This document shows, piece by piece, positions 46,150-58,300 of a stretch of DNA of 64,000 bases; positions within the stretch are counted from its first letter, which is position 1, and each line of letters begins with the position of its first letter. The position numbers and the translations under genes are program-made. The stretch is from Datisca glomerata (taxonomy: Eukaryota > Streptophyta > Magnoliopsida > Cucurbitales > Datiscaceae), in contig QANY01013145.1 in NCBI GenBank assembly GCA_003255025.1, forward strand, positions 222,719-286,718, written 5' to 3'. Below the pieces are notes generated by a model. It saw nothing but the letters and a program-made list of their open reading frames with translations. It was not told the origin of the DNA and made no database searches.

Positions 46150-47830
46150 GAAGCATGACTTCAATATAGCACTAATTTACTGGTATGAAAACATGTGAAA
46201 AAATTAGTTTTCACAAAGATAATAAAATCTGTTATGAAGACAGAAAATTTTTAACTGTGAATCTATTTAGACAAACAATTTTTAAAATTGAATTTTCAAA
46301 TAAAATAAACAAAGAATTTCTGATACTCGAAAGAACTTTCTTCGTCATGCCTCACGGATTTCAAAAAGATCATAAGCATGTTGTGGAATCTTTAACTAAA
46401 AGAATCAGTATCACTTTCAGAAATCATGTAAGAATGATGAATGGTCCGATCATGGAAGAGTTTTCAACTACATAAGTTGCCCTTAAGGCCCAAATTAAAG
46501 ATGAGTCTTCTACTCTTAACAAAACCCAATTATCAGACTCAATTACCAATCAATCTCGTCAACCAATTTGAGTCATTCTCAATCACTCAAGCTTTTGATG
46601 CCCAATCACTTAACCAACCAATTACAAAATACAGAATAGCATCTTTTTATTTTAAAAAAATATCCAGCAAAAATCTCTTTCATATTGAGCCTTCATTTGC
46701 TCATTTGAAGGATCCTGTCCAATTTGCCAAAGTCCACTTCATTCCTCAATTCCATTTGTCTCTGGACACAAGGACAAAAATCTCAGTTTTTACAGAGACA
46801 TTCTCTTAAAAACAAAATCCATAAAAAAATTTCCAATCAAAAGTTCTGAAGGAAAGATCAGCTATCATCCTTCTATATTCTCAGAATCATAACCATGGAG
46901 GATTGGAAACTCCATCCTTCAGCCTTCAAAATATCTTTAAATAAAAAAATATATTTATTTCGACTGTATTGATAACTGACATATGATTTCTCTGCATCAA
47001 AATAATGATTTTTCTCACTCTTGATTTTTTAGTTTTGATAAAGATTTCAAAATTAATTTTTCAAATTAGTTCTTAAAATGGTGGTCCATTCATAGTCCTT
47101 CCTTAACACTTTTTCTAATTGATTTATAATAATATTTCAATTTATTTTTAAAGGTTTATGAGCCTTCACCAATTGAGGTCTCCTTTTCCCAAATACTTTA
47201 ATTTTCAAATAAATATAAAATACATTGGATCCTAAAGTGACAATATTCAATTGAAGATGAAATTCTCACCAGACAATATTATGTTAAATGGTGAGATAAA
47301 TTCAATATCTAAAAAATAATTGCCTCTATCAACCATGAATTTACCAATATCCATCCTTAGTTAAAATTGATCAATCCTTCTCCCTGGCACTATTAAAAAT
47401 TAATGAGCCTGTCAATCCAGATCCAGAAACTAAATCATCAAGTTCATCTAAAGAATCCAAACCCGAATCAAAACTCTCTTCAAAGGAAAAATCCAAGGCC
47501 ACAAAATCAAAATCCAAATTGTAGCAAGAATTAATCCAAAAATTATTTCTCCTCCTAGAAGACAATAAAAATTCTAACTCTAAATCATCAGTAGAGTCAA
47601 ATTACCTAATAAAATCAAATATCCAGAAAGACCAATCGTCCAAAGCTTTCTCTAAGCAATTGAAGGATAAAAATAAATTACAAGGCCGCTTCCTACCACA
47701 ATGAGCTTATGACGCCTTCCAAGACTTATAAGACCCATTTGATAGTATTAATGTTAGTGAAAATGAATATGTCAATTTAAAATCAAAGAATCAATAATTT
47801 GAAAGTATATCTTGATGACTTTCCAGTACA
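46150..47830 (+). pseudogene. EPRV-2 ORF2-like region
   Basis: Frames at 46185-46475 and 46441-46809 are open. About 260 bases further on, a piece near 47070 reads LVLKWWSIHSPSLTLFLIDL, which corresponds to the NWFL/LWW region of EPRV-1 ORF2. The region after it (47371-47640) is serine/lysine-rich (SSSSKESKPESKLSSKEKSK), like the C-terminal part of ORF2. Function unknown; heavily broken. Confidence 0.5.
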
Positions 47831-48183
47831 ATGCAAACATTCATCATCAAGACGAGCAATTATGGCTTCCCAAAAAATCAATAATCGAAACACAACAATC
47901 CAAGATAGCAATTATCAAGGACTCCAATATACTCTAATAGTTACAATAACTTTTCAAAGACAACAATCATGACATAACAATAATGAATATGCAAAGTCCA
48001 ATATTACATTTATTCAAGGAATCTTTGCATTTTATTCTTTTCTGCAATTATTGTACTAGTTGTCAAATAATTAAGCAACTATTTTTTATTTTTACCGTTC
48101 TTAATCAAAAGTTGTAATGTAAACTATTTTTACTTTAATAGAAACATGTAAGTGATGAGTTCCCGGTGAAATCCACTATCATT

Positions 48184-48198
48184 GCCTATAAATAGGCT
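48184..48198 (+). promoter_or_regulatory. EPRV-2 TATA box in inverted repeat
   Basis: GCCTATAAATAGGCT: a strong TATA box (TATAAATA) inside a short near-palindrome. It lies after the ORF2-like region and before a leader-like stretch, the place of the pregenomic promoter in caulimovirids. The same 15-mer recurs at 48755-48769. Confidence 0.6.
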
Positions 48199-48475
48199 GC
48201 TCTCTCCCATTTATTTCTTTGCACTTGTTTTCACTCTTAATGATTTTAAGAGAAAAACTTATTTTGAAAACAATTCACTCTTCTTTCTCCTCTTTTGTAA
48301 GCTTTTCTTCTTTTTTCAACATTAAATAGTGAGCGGGAGTACTAATTAATCGTTTCCAACTATTTTCTTCAATACTTGTAAGTTTGAATCTTACTTCAAA
48401 TAACAATTTTACTTTTTGTTGTTTGAATTGTTGCTTCTCTAATACTTTGTCTTTAATCACTTAAATTATACACAA
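48199..48475 (+). promoter_or_regulatory. EPRV-2 leader remnant
   Basis: About 280 bases of T/A-rich, pyrimidine-rich sequence following the TATA box, without ORF. It would be the 5' part of the viral leader; it breaks off at the microsatellite. Confidence 0.4.
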
Positions 48476-48690
48476 TATATATATATATGTGTGTGTGTGT
48501 GTATTTATGCATATATGTATGTATGTATATATGTGTGTGTATTTATGCATATATGTATGTATGTATATATATGTGTGTGTATTTATGCATATATGTATGT
48601 ATGTATATATATGTGTGTATTTATGCATATATGTATGTATGTATTTATGTATATATGTATGTATGTATTTATGTTTCTAAGTATGTATCC
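48476..48690. repeat. Compound TA/TG/TATG microsatellite with higher-order unit
   Basis: Alternating TA, TG and TATG runs arranged in units of about 40 bases (TGTGTGTATTTATGCATATA followed by TGTATG repeats), four to five times. It lies at the right end of EPRV-2. The translations in several frames are artefacts of the repeat. Confidence 0.85.
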
Positions 48691-48699
48691 TGGCTCTTA

Positions 48700-48840
48700 T
48701 TATGTTCATATTCACTCTATACCGTAATCTTCCTATACTACTCACGATTCTCAAGCCTATAAATAGGCTTTATCTTGTGCATATGAATTAAACTTGAATA
48801 TATAGATTTATTTTAACACGCTATAACATATATCTTAAAC
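48700..48840 (+). repeat. Copia LTR-like sequence with TATA box
   Basis: The second GCCTATAAATAGGCT copy (48755-48769) is followed by TTATCTTGTGCATATGAA and then TTTTAACACGCTATAACA, resembling the R/U5 end and priming region of a group of plant copia elements that usually read ACACGTTATCAGCA there (from memory). The left edge of this LTR was not found. Confidence 0.45.
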
Positions 48841-49990
48841 CACTTCCATGGACTTCTATTTATTGCTCTTACTCGTCACCGACACCATCTTTTCCAGTGG
48901 CGACAATCCCAAATCTATCAAACGATCAGCTAGTTATATACCTGGTTATCGTTTGTGTTCATCTTCATATCCTGTGAAAATACAAACCCCTAATCACCTT
49001 GAACAACATCGAGCGATTGTTAAGCTACCTTAACAACTGTCTATAGTATCATCCTTCCCAAGTAATTTCGAACTAAGCTCTTTTGAACTTTTGTATGGCA
49101 CTCTTCCTCATTATAGTTCTTCAAAATCTATCAAATGATCACAAAGTTATTGTTTCTGTCTTCATACCCTGTTAGACCCTTAATCACCTTAAACATCATC
49201 GAGTAATTGTTTAAGCTACCTTAGCAACTGTCTAAGTACACTATCATCCTTCCAAGTAATTTCGAACTAAGCTCTTTTGAACTTTTGAATGTCACTCTTC
49301 CTGATTATAGTTATTTAGAAGTTATTGGTGGTGCGTGCTTTGTCCTTCTGCAACCACTTGAATGCACAAAACTTGAAAAACTTTCTCGTCTATGTTGTTT
49401 TCTTGGATATTGAATTGAACACAAATTTGAATCGACTCCATGTGTCTCGTCATGTCATCTTTTAGGAGCATAAAATGATGTTTCCTTTCATGTCCAAGTT
49501 TCAATTATCACCTTCATCGTTGACCTCATACTTTACCAACTATTCTATAGAGTATTTCTTGAGGCACTTTCTAATCTTTTTACAGGCACTCATGCACCTT
49601 ATGAGCTATTTAAAGATGCTCCTATACCATCGTTGGGCTTATTAGGAGTCTCTCCACCATCCAAGGATCCTGCTACAAGTTCTCTTGATTCTTTCTTTTC
49701 CGTTCCATCTCTCCGTCGTTCCACTCGGGTAAGTGAACAATCTACTAATCTTTATGTATTTCAGTGTTATTCTACCATTCTCTCTATATATATGCCTCAA
49801 TCATATCATAAAGTGAGTTGTAACCCTGTTTGACAGCAAGCAATGACATAAGAATTACAGGATCTTGAAAATACTAAACACTTTGGACTTGGTGGATTTA
49901 CCTCCTGGATAATCGTTTATGGGCTGTAAGTGGGTTCACAAGATCAAAACATGTTTTGATGGTTCGGTAGATAGGTATAAAGCTTGATTA
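48841..49990 (+). pseudogene. Degraded copia polyprotein (integrase to RT start)
   Basis: The integrase end is recognisable as FELSSFELLYGTLPHYS (about 49064-49115), repeated at about 49261-49320 because of a ~196-bp tandem duplication. It continues with GACFVLLQPLECTKLE and SRLCCFLGY (about 49331-49415), then the linker LRRSTRVSEQSTN (49708-49750), and the RT entry (ELQDLENTKHFGLGGF..., about 49855). Many stops. The 5' part (gag, protease) is missing; RT stops near 49990. Confidence 0.72.
49050..49320 (+). repeat. 196-bp tandem duplication in copia integrase
   Basis: CGAACTAAGCTCTTTTGAAC occurs near 49067 and again near 49263 with similar flanks (the CATCGAG and CACCTTGAA/CACCTTAAA words also recur). 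This duplicates the integrase end. Confidence 0.75.
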
Positions 49991-50019
49991 CTAGAAAATA
50001 GGAGCCCGAAGAGTATGGT

Positions 50020-50340
50020 GTTGGTTTCATAAACCAAATAAAGTGGTCGCAACGAAAGCGTTACCTGTTACTATTATTAGATTGTGCAACAAAAGTTTTT
50101 CATAAAACTTTTGCTGGTTTAATCTATAGATTTATTAGTTCAATACATACACAATAGATTCTCTTATGATGAATTTATTGGTTTCGCAAACCAATAACCG
50201 GTGGGAGCAGTAGAAGCGTTGCCCGTTGCCCGGACGATTGGATCATTAGCAACAAACTTTTTCACAGAAATTATTTTCCAGTAATCAATTGATATATTAA
50301 TTTAGCTTCCATGGATGATGAGATGAATTCCTCTTATTCT
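50020..50340. repeat. ~155-bp imperfect tandem duplication
   Basis: TTGGTTTCATAAACCAAATA (50022) and TTGGTTTCGCAAACCAATAA (50179) begin two related units that share GAAGCGTT/GAAAGCGTT, CGTTGCC/GTTACC and CAACAAAAGTTTTT-like words. The TTGG...CCAA pair is a small hairpin. Probably LTR-derived spacer. Confidence 0.5.
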
Positions 50341-51613
50341 TTACAAACGATCCAGTTACTCAAGCTATTCAAGAATGGTATCGTTTCTCGAACTCTTCAA
50401 GAATGATCCACTTCGTTGAATCTTCAGATCTTTCGTTCCTAGTCTTTAGTACTAGATAGACGGACGTGTGAATATTTTATAAAATGAGAATTGATCACAC
50501 ACTCATCTTCTCTAGTCCCACAATGATTGCAACACATGTGAATATGGGAGTGTGTATAAGAGAACTATTTTCTAAGAACAAAAAAAAATGTTCCTCTCAT
50601 AACCGACTTTTTTTTCTCCTTCTCTCTAAAATCTCTAATTGTAAAAAACAATTAGAGAATAAATCAATATTCATCCTCTCTAAAGGAGGTGGTCCGCCAC
50701 ATCATGTAACACATAAACTCTTGTGTGACGGGATCTTCTAATAGAGTGAGAGATCACTTTAAAATAACATATATATTAGTCATTTCTTTCTAATAAGATT
50801 GTCCAAAATTTGAATCATCAGATAACCTTTATCTGATAAGTTACAGGATAATTTTACTTTAATTATCAGATAACCTTATCAAATAACCTTTATTTGATAA
50901 GTAACCATCTTTCACTTGGTGAGCTGGTCGTCCATTCACATGTAATTTTTTTCTCTTTCACAACCAATTAAAATAAATAAAAATACTAAAAGTCAAGGAG
51001 AGTAGAAGTCCTCTTGAAAAGTTCAAAAACAATTCTCTTGAAAAGAAAATTCAAAAGTCTCTACCAGTCATATATATTTTACAATAATCATTAAACAATT
51101 ATGATTTTTGTCCAATTATTTTTTAATTTTAATAATTTGAGGTACTTCTTATTCAATTTTAATGTAACTTTCTATGGTAAACAATTTTATGACAATTTGG
51201 AGAAGTCACCATATTAGTAATTAGTCAACAAAAAGGAAAAAAATGATCTTCTCTAACAAGGTAAATCTATTGATTTACAATTTAAAGCTCAATAGTCAAC
51301 ATAAAGCTAACTATTATTCTTCTAATTCTTTTAACATGCTTCAAAATTGAAAAAAAGAGCGTGCTAAACTCAAAACTCTACTTACTCATGTGGTGGTCAT
51401 TCTATAATGACTTTCAAATGCCTGCTACTTAAGTGTAACAGTGTAAGAAGTCAAGTCATATAGAAGAATAAAGATGATAGAAAAATTAAAATATGAATTT
51501 CTATTTTTATCATGACAAAAAGAAAATACAAAAAGCAAACCTAAGAGATCAACACCAGCTTCAAATAATCTGTCGTTTATTGTCAATTGAAAATTTAAAA
51601 TGCCATAGAGTAA
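50341..51613. other. AT-rich spacer, no gene seen
   Basis: About 1.3 kb with no supported gene. Small frames (50484-50741 and 51425-51622 on minus) lack recognisable products. A hairpin-like pair (CTAATTGTAAAAAACAATTAG) lies near 50634, and ATCAGATAACC/TTATCTGATAAG words recur at 50810-50900. Confidence 0.4.
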
Positions 51614-53476
51614 TGAAAGCAAGAAAAAGAAGACTTTCTTAAAATGATTTCGTATATTACCTCATAGAATATTCTCTTATAGAGAAAGAGAGAATACATA
51701 TCTTTTAAATCGATAGAAATAAAAGGCTAACTAACCAATAGAATACAAGTCAACACTTTCAATGTTATTTTAAAAATGCCCATTAATAAAAACATATCAT
51801 AGTTATATAATCTAATACCCTCCCTCATACTCATGTCTGGTGAAGACATGAGTTTGCTTCTAATATCGATAAATCTGGCAGCTAAAAGAGGCTTTGTAAT
51901 GAAGAGTAAGGTCTTTGCGAGTTACCCATTCACGAATGAAATGATAGTCTATTTCAACATGCTTTGTACAAGAATGAAAAACTGAGTTAGAAGCAAGATT
52001 TATGGCTGAGATGTTGTCACACTAAAGCTGGGGAGTATGAGTAAGAAACACATGAAAGTCATAAAGGAGCTATTGAATCCAAGACAACTAAGCAGTTGTG
52101 TTAGCAAGGGCTTTGTATCGGCTTCAGTGGATGATCTAGACACTGTAGGTCGCTTCTTAGCAGTTCAAGATATAGCATTTGAACCCAAAAAGATAATGTT
52201 ACCAGTAGTTGAGCGACAGTCCAAGGCATCTCCAGCCCATCAGAGTCACCAAAGGTAGTGAGAGACAATGAACCAACACGAAAATGTAAACCAGAATCAA
52301 GAGAGCCCTAAAGATACCTAAATATCTTTTTAACAATAGAAAAATGTAAAGTAGTAGGGGCATGCATATATTGTCAAAATTTGTTGAGTTAATAAGATAA
52401 ATTAGGCCTAGTAAATGTCAAATATTGCAAACCATCAACTAGACTTCTGTAACTAAACAAATCAGAATATGGTGGAGCTTTGCAATTAAAGGAGTGTTTC
52501 ACAGAGCATGGGATCTTGTATGGTTTTGCCTTAGACATATTTGATTTCAGTTATAAATCAGGAGCATACTTCTCTTGATTTTAGCAATGTAATGTACTTC
52601 CAAACCAAGAAAATACTTCAAAAGATCCAGATCACTCATTTCAAATTTAGACTTGACTTGTGAAATGGGAGTATCCATGAAAGAATGATCTTTCCCAGTA
52701 AGAATGATATCATCAACATATAAAAGTAAATATGTAAGAGATGAACTAACATACCTCACAAATAAAGAAGTATCTGTTGAGGAAGCTTCAAAGTCAAATA
52801 TGTGAAGATGAGAAGTAAACTTAGTGAACCATACTTAGGGCACTTTAATCCAACACATTGGTTATAGTTAAGGATGAAAATCTCCTTTCAATATACACCC
52901 AAACTTGCTTAGCAGTTTGACTTCTAACAATATAGGCTAAAGTAGTAGGAGATAAGGTTTCATTATTAAAGTAACAAAGGCTTGATCTTGAGCTATCCAA
53001 GAATCATACTTTGGATAAATTTGAGATGTAAGCTGACCATTGTCATTGTAGATAAACTTATGTGGGAAATGGGATTACACCATCGACAAATCTGAATATA
53101 GAATGTGCCCTAAGTATGACTGAAATTTGGCATTTCCACAATATGAAGTTGCTTGAATCTATCTTTATTGAAAGTAGGTTTCACATATTTGACAATAAGA
53201 AGATCAAAGATTGAGTTAAAGATATTGTTGAGCTGGAAGAAGCCATTTCAGACGCGTGTCTATACTAGCTCTCAAACCATGAAAAAAGTTAGAAGAATAA
53301 GACTTTCTTGAATTGATTTCTTATATTACCTTAGAGATTATTTACTTACAGATAGAATACTTCCCTTTTAAATAGAAAAAAATATAGGCTAACTAACCAA
53401 CATAATACAGGTCAGCACTTTGAGTGTTATTATAGAAATGTCGTTTAATAAAAATAGATTATAGCTATATTATCTA
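51614..53476 (-). mobile_element. Internally deleted copia element with two LTRs
   Basis: LTRs of about 200 bp lie at 51614-51814 and 53280-53476. On the minus strand the right LTR is followed by TGGTTTGAGAGCTAGTAT (a mutated initiator-tRNA-Met primer site), an ATG and a copia gag start (MASSSSTISL, then DSSNFILWK in another frame). After a deletion come RT with YVDDIILTG (52759-52547), and the RNase H end (DNISAINLAS-like and HSCTKHVEIDYHFIREWV). A GAGGGAGGG polypurine tract adjoins the left LTR. Target duplication not clear. About 1.9 kb, so most of gag, protease and integrase are lost. Confidence 0.82.
52547..52759 (-). pseudogene. Copia reverse transcriptase fragment
   Basis: 70-residue open frame with the catalytic YVDDIILTGKD box and LLKYFLGLEVHY, the RT connection motif of copia. 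It is part of the deleted element above, with the RNase H end following to about 51850. Confidence 0.85.
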
Positions 53477-53481
53477 GAATA

Positions 53482-54071
53482 GAGGTGGTCTAAGAAGTAT
53501 CGACACTTCTATTTGTGTAGAGTGTTGGGGTCAGACACGTGTCAGACATCGACACGGTAAAATCGTGTTTGAATTTTTTTCAGACACGCCAGACACGTTT
53601 CCGACAAGTGTCGATACCTTTTAGACACTTTATTGAAATTTTTTTTAAATAATAAAATATAAATGGTGTTAAATAAAATGAACAATATTTAAATTTGTAA
53701 ATAAAGAAAGAGTAAATGGTGTAAATAGAGAAGAAAGAAAGTTAAGTTTTAAAATATATTAAATTTAAAATGGTATAAAATCAGTTTTTTATTGTCAAAA
53801 CCTTTAAACTTTAAATTTTTTGAAACTCACTCGATTAGTCGGTGACATCTCCAACTAATGAGCTATTTTAATTCATCTACCTGATATGACCGATACTATA
53901 ATTAGTTTTTTTATGGAAATATGTATTTTCATACTTATAAATGGTATATATATATATATATATATAAAGAATCCTCGTATCCTACTTCTTTTAAAAAAAT
54001 GATGTGTCAACGTGTAGGTGTCGTGTTGTATCTGTGTCACGTGTCGGTGTCCGTGCTTCTTAGGAGGTGGT
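53482..54071. mobile_element. hAT-type MITE with 8-bp target duplication
   Basis: Element 53490-54063 (574 bp). Its left end CTAAGAAGTATCGACACT and right end (complement CTAAGAAGCACGGACACC) form inverted repeats rich in CACGTGTC/GACACG words. GAGGTGGT flanks it on both sides (53482-53489 and 54064-54071), a perfect 8-bp duplication, as made by hAT transposases. A (TA)n run sits at 53947-53966. No ORF. Confidence 0.85.
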
Positions 54072-54560
54072 TGTAAAATTTATTTTGTGGTCTTCATCCT
54101 CAACTATAATATTAGTTTGTTTTCCCTTCATTTCTTATAGTAGTTTGTGTGTAAAGAATAAAGAGAATTCCATGCTCTATTTATTACCTCAAAATGACAT
54201 GTTTTTGTAGAGAAATTTTCAATAATGAAGACGAAAAGCCTATTTTCATAATCATAAGAAGTTAAAAGGTCCTCAAACTTCGGTTATGTGAGAATTTATT
54301 TTTGTATATGAATAGATAAATTATAAATGCTTAATTTATATTTACCACTAAAATTAAGAGAGAGACAAAAAGATATGGAGATAAATATGATGGATGTCTG
54401 GTAAATGACATTTGAAAAATAGTTATGTATGACAATTAGCGTAATTTGAAGTGTCATACCTAAGTTTATATATCCATATAAGATTTTATTAATTTCAAAG
54501 TTACAACACAAAAAAATCAGAATTGCACTATTAAAATTATATATATTAATTATTCAAATA
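54072..54560. other. AT-rich spacer, no gene seen
   Basis: AT-rich DNA; a short minus frame (54511-54296) lacks a recognisable product. Confidence 0.4.
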
Positions 54561-55389
54561 ATTGAATAGTCCATTGATACAATCATGGTATATAAATTAA
54601 TCCTCCATAATTACTTCATAATTAGAGCTAGATAAATGATCTATTAACCTCTTTATTAGTTCTTTTTTCTTGAGTTTCATTGATTTTCTAATGACTGATA
54701 TATTTATGATGTTATCATGAGTTAAGCGCTCATATCGTTCAAGACTCGAATCAATACTCAAAGAAACTATTTATCTGACTTCATATCGAAGGAATAAAAA
54801 TCATCTTGTAAATTCAGGTTCTAGCTATTTACTTCATTACACTTCCAAGATATGAGAAATTGAGTTCGATGAGAGGTACAAACATTTACAAAGTAAGTAA
54901 AACATTATAGCATTAGAATTATGAGTATATTAATATACAAATATGAGTATATTAATAACTTAATATTGAGATCGTTCTATTTATGATATCAATATGATAA
55001 AATTTGAACAGTCTATATTCTAACAATATTATCAAGATTCAAATTCATCATGTCATAGTCATATATAGTCTTATTATATAAGTATCCTCGTTCCAATGTG
55101 TCTACATTCCAAAAAAGACTATTTCATTCTTTATGAAATGAGTCATACTTTAATTATTGATTAATTAAAGATCTCAACTAATTACAGTTACTTTTTATTA
55201 TAATGCCTAAACATTATCCTCGTCTATATAACTATTATTTATGAATGCATATAGTAAACATAGAACTCTCATGACATTTATGAAGTACCTAACATACATG
55301 CATTCAAACATTTAATGAAAAACTACTATATTTTATTAATTAGCAATGAACTTTTTACATCATATGCTTAAGGAGAATTATTCCCAACA
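54561..55389 (-). repeat. Probable copia 3' LTR (one edge seen)
   Basis: On the minus strand the sequence GGGAAGGTGGTAGAT (purine-rich, 55404-55390) is followed by TGTTGGGAATAATTCTCC, the classic start of a copia LTR. The inner edge is therefore 55389. The outer edge is not seen, and the left limit given is approximate. Confidence 0.5.
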
Positions 55390-58300
55390 ATCTACCACCT
55401 TCCCAAAAGTAAAATGAAACTGATCAATTTAACCCTAAATCCTCAAGATGGCTTCTTGGTTCCTTTCTGAATTCGCCATTAATTGCTCAAGTGTCATCAC
55501 AGTAAAACATAATTGGTTCATTCATATCTGGAACAACTTTCAGATTTGTTAAGAACTTGCGGAGCTAGACTACTTCCTTAGCGACTTTGCAAGTGGGTAC
55601 AAATTCAGCCTCTATAGTAAAACCAGCAATACAATCTTGGTTCATGCTTCTCCACACTATAGCTCATCACCAAATGGAAATGTGAACATAGATCTTGACT
55701 TTGACTTTCAAGAATCTCTATTCAATTGAAAGTCAGAATCAATGTAGCCAATAAGAATCAAATCTCACAATAATATATCAGAATATGATTTCTCGTTCTT
55801 CTAAGATATATGTGCTTGACCAACATAACATTAACACCGCATTCTTATGATCTCATATGAGTCATATACCAAGAACATAGCCTGCTTTCCTAAAATCTTT
55901 CATTTGGAATTGGTTAGCTTGCCAGATCTTTACATTTGATAATGATTCTACATCATTCTCAATTAGCTGAATAACATCAACGTCAAGAACTGAGAATACC
56001 ATCTTCTTATCTTTCATGTACTTGTACACATATGGTTCATAGAAATTTTGATCAAACTCTTAAGACTTAATAGTCTCATCGAATATGATGTTCCATGATA
56101 TAGAAGCTTACTTAAGTCTACAAATAAAAACCTTTACATCTTGCAAACCTTTTTTTTAGCCTTTAGCTACGAACTCTTCTAGTTGCATCATATAGATACT
56201 TTCTTCAAGATAGCCTTTCAAAAAAATCATCTTGACATTTATTTTCTATATCTCATAATTGAAATACGCAATGATAGATAAGAGTATACTAATGGACAAG
56301 CCTAGAATTTAAAGTCTCAATTTCCCGCCCACTCATCTATTTCTCTTGAAGATCCATTTGCACTCTATGGGTTTTATCCCTTTAGGATGATGATCAACAA
56401 GATTTCAGACAAAGTTAGAGTAAATTGACTACATCTCGAGGTATGTTGCTTACTGCCATTTCTCAATATTAGAATTAGAATCCATTTTATACCAATAAGT
56501 CAAGATATCTTCTTTACCATTATCAGAGGTGACAATATGTGTCTCTCCTTTATAGCAATTATGTAATCTGATTATCATTTTCACTACTTTGTCATTTGAC
56601 AATAGTTGTCGGTGAATGATCTGATGTCATCAGAAAGTGACTCATCTAGCACAGACTTTGCTACAAGATTTGTAGTCACTCATATACTCATGCTAAAAAA
56701 AAGGTAGTATTTGTCTTGATGACTATAAGACAGACATCATCTTGAGGCCTTTTGGTATCAAAAGTGTCACATTTACAGTGCAAGTCCCTATAGTATGAAG
56801 TGGGTAGAAAATGGGTAACTTAATATTGATCTCATCAAGTCAAGCAGATTTATATTTCTCCTATCGGCAACACTATTTCCCTGTAGTATTTCAGGGACAG
56901 TATGTTGTGATAAAATTCCGTGCTCAAGTAACTGATCTACAAATTGAAAATCTAGGTGATCACCTCTTTAATATGATATAAAAGTCTAAACAAACTTGCC
57001 CAATTTCTTTTCAGACTCAGGTTGGAATTTTTTAAACTTTTCAAATGTTTCAGATCTTCTTTACATTAGATATGCATAAACATATCTAGAATAATCGTCA
57101 ATAAAAGTGACGAAGTATTTATAACCTTTTCTTGATGTCTTGGCTCTTTGACCTTTAGCCAAGAATGCTCCTTTAGTCATTTTACCTTCTAAACAAGATT
57201 CACATATTGATATCTTAACTCTCTTAAGGGACCATCCTTTATCAGTCCTTCAATCCTATGTAGATCAATATGACCAAGTCTAAGATTCTATAGATTTGTC
57301 TCGTCATCTTGAAAAATATTTTGCTTTTAGTTCATGGTTGGACATTAATGAGTATTTCATTACTTAGCTGTGTATTGAACATTTGTCTTTACCAAATGAA
57401 GACCATCATCCTGAATAAATATTTAAATCATTTCTAGAAATTATAACTAATCCATTAGCATAAGAAAAAAATAAATAGTTGTTCGAATAATGGAACCGAA
57501 ATCAATTTTTTTATGTGAGGAATAAAAAAAACATGTTCAAAAGCAAGAAATTTATTGTTCATTAAATAAAGGGAAAACTACCAACTTGGTCATCGTAATT
57601 TACCTCATTTTTAATTTGGCAATCGTATTTTAAAAAATCTCAATTTCATCATCCACTTTAGATAACATTTCAATTTAGTCATTCTTTCACCATCCGTTAA
57701 TGAAATCAGACGGTTTTGGGCATGTGCCACGTTATGCGCACACGTGTAATGGTGTGGGATCCAAAAATTACACAATCAATAGAAAATGACCTTTTTCTCA
57801 TCCACCTCATCACCTAATCAAAATGACGTAATTTTTTATCAAAGTATACTTATCCCCTTCTCCCCCGTTATCCACACGAACAACCTCACAACCACCATTA
57901 ATGGAGGAGCTTCCTCCCTTAAAGGAACTCATAGAAAATTAACAGAAAATGAGCAGGCCAGGAGAGTAATCGCCGCAAATTTCAGAAAAAAACCACACGA
58001 AGTTCCTCAGACTAATAAAAAAATATAATGTAGAACTTTTTAACCCTAACTTGGTAAAATCTTCAACATAATTAAATTCAATGCTCTAAATTTCCCCCAT
58101 TTTCTTTACTCTGCTAAAGACCAAATTACAATTATATAAACGTATATCTTAAATCAAGTAAACAAAAGCAAAACAAAATGAAAAAATAGTCTCATTTACA
58201 ACATTTTTCAATGGAAAAAAATCAGTTTTTTTTTCTTTTACAATAGAAAGGGAATGAGAAAAAATCATGAATCCTTTACACCTTTTTTCTATTCACTTAC

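Larger units (their letters stand above)
40095..48475 (+). mobile_element. EPRV-2: older endogenous caulimovirid
   Basis: On the plus strand, the same gene order as EPRV-1 in highly decayed form: leader, movement protein (40320-41260), coat protein (41560-43830), protease (43940-44240), reverse transcriptase/RNase H (44440-46130, split by a MITE), ORF2-like region (46150-47830), and a TATA promoter (48184-48198) before a TA/TG microsatellite. Protein similarity to EPRV-1 is recognisable but diverged, so it is a different, earlier virus lineage. Very AT-rich, many stops and frameshifts. Confidence 0.78.

Noticed and set aside
48487..48762. Three overlapping open frames of cysteine/tyrosine/valine repeats
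   Set aside because: They are translations of the TA/TG/TATG microsatellite and have no independent coding evidence.
57786..58028. 80-codon plus frame in the long-TIR element
   Set aside because: Starts within the inverted repeat and has no recognisable domain; more likely non-coding element interior.
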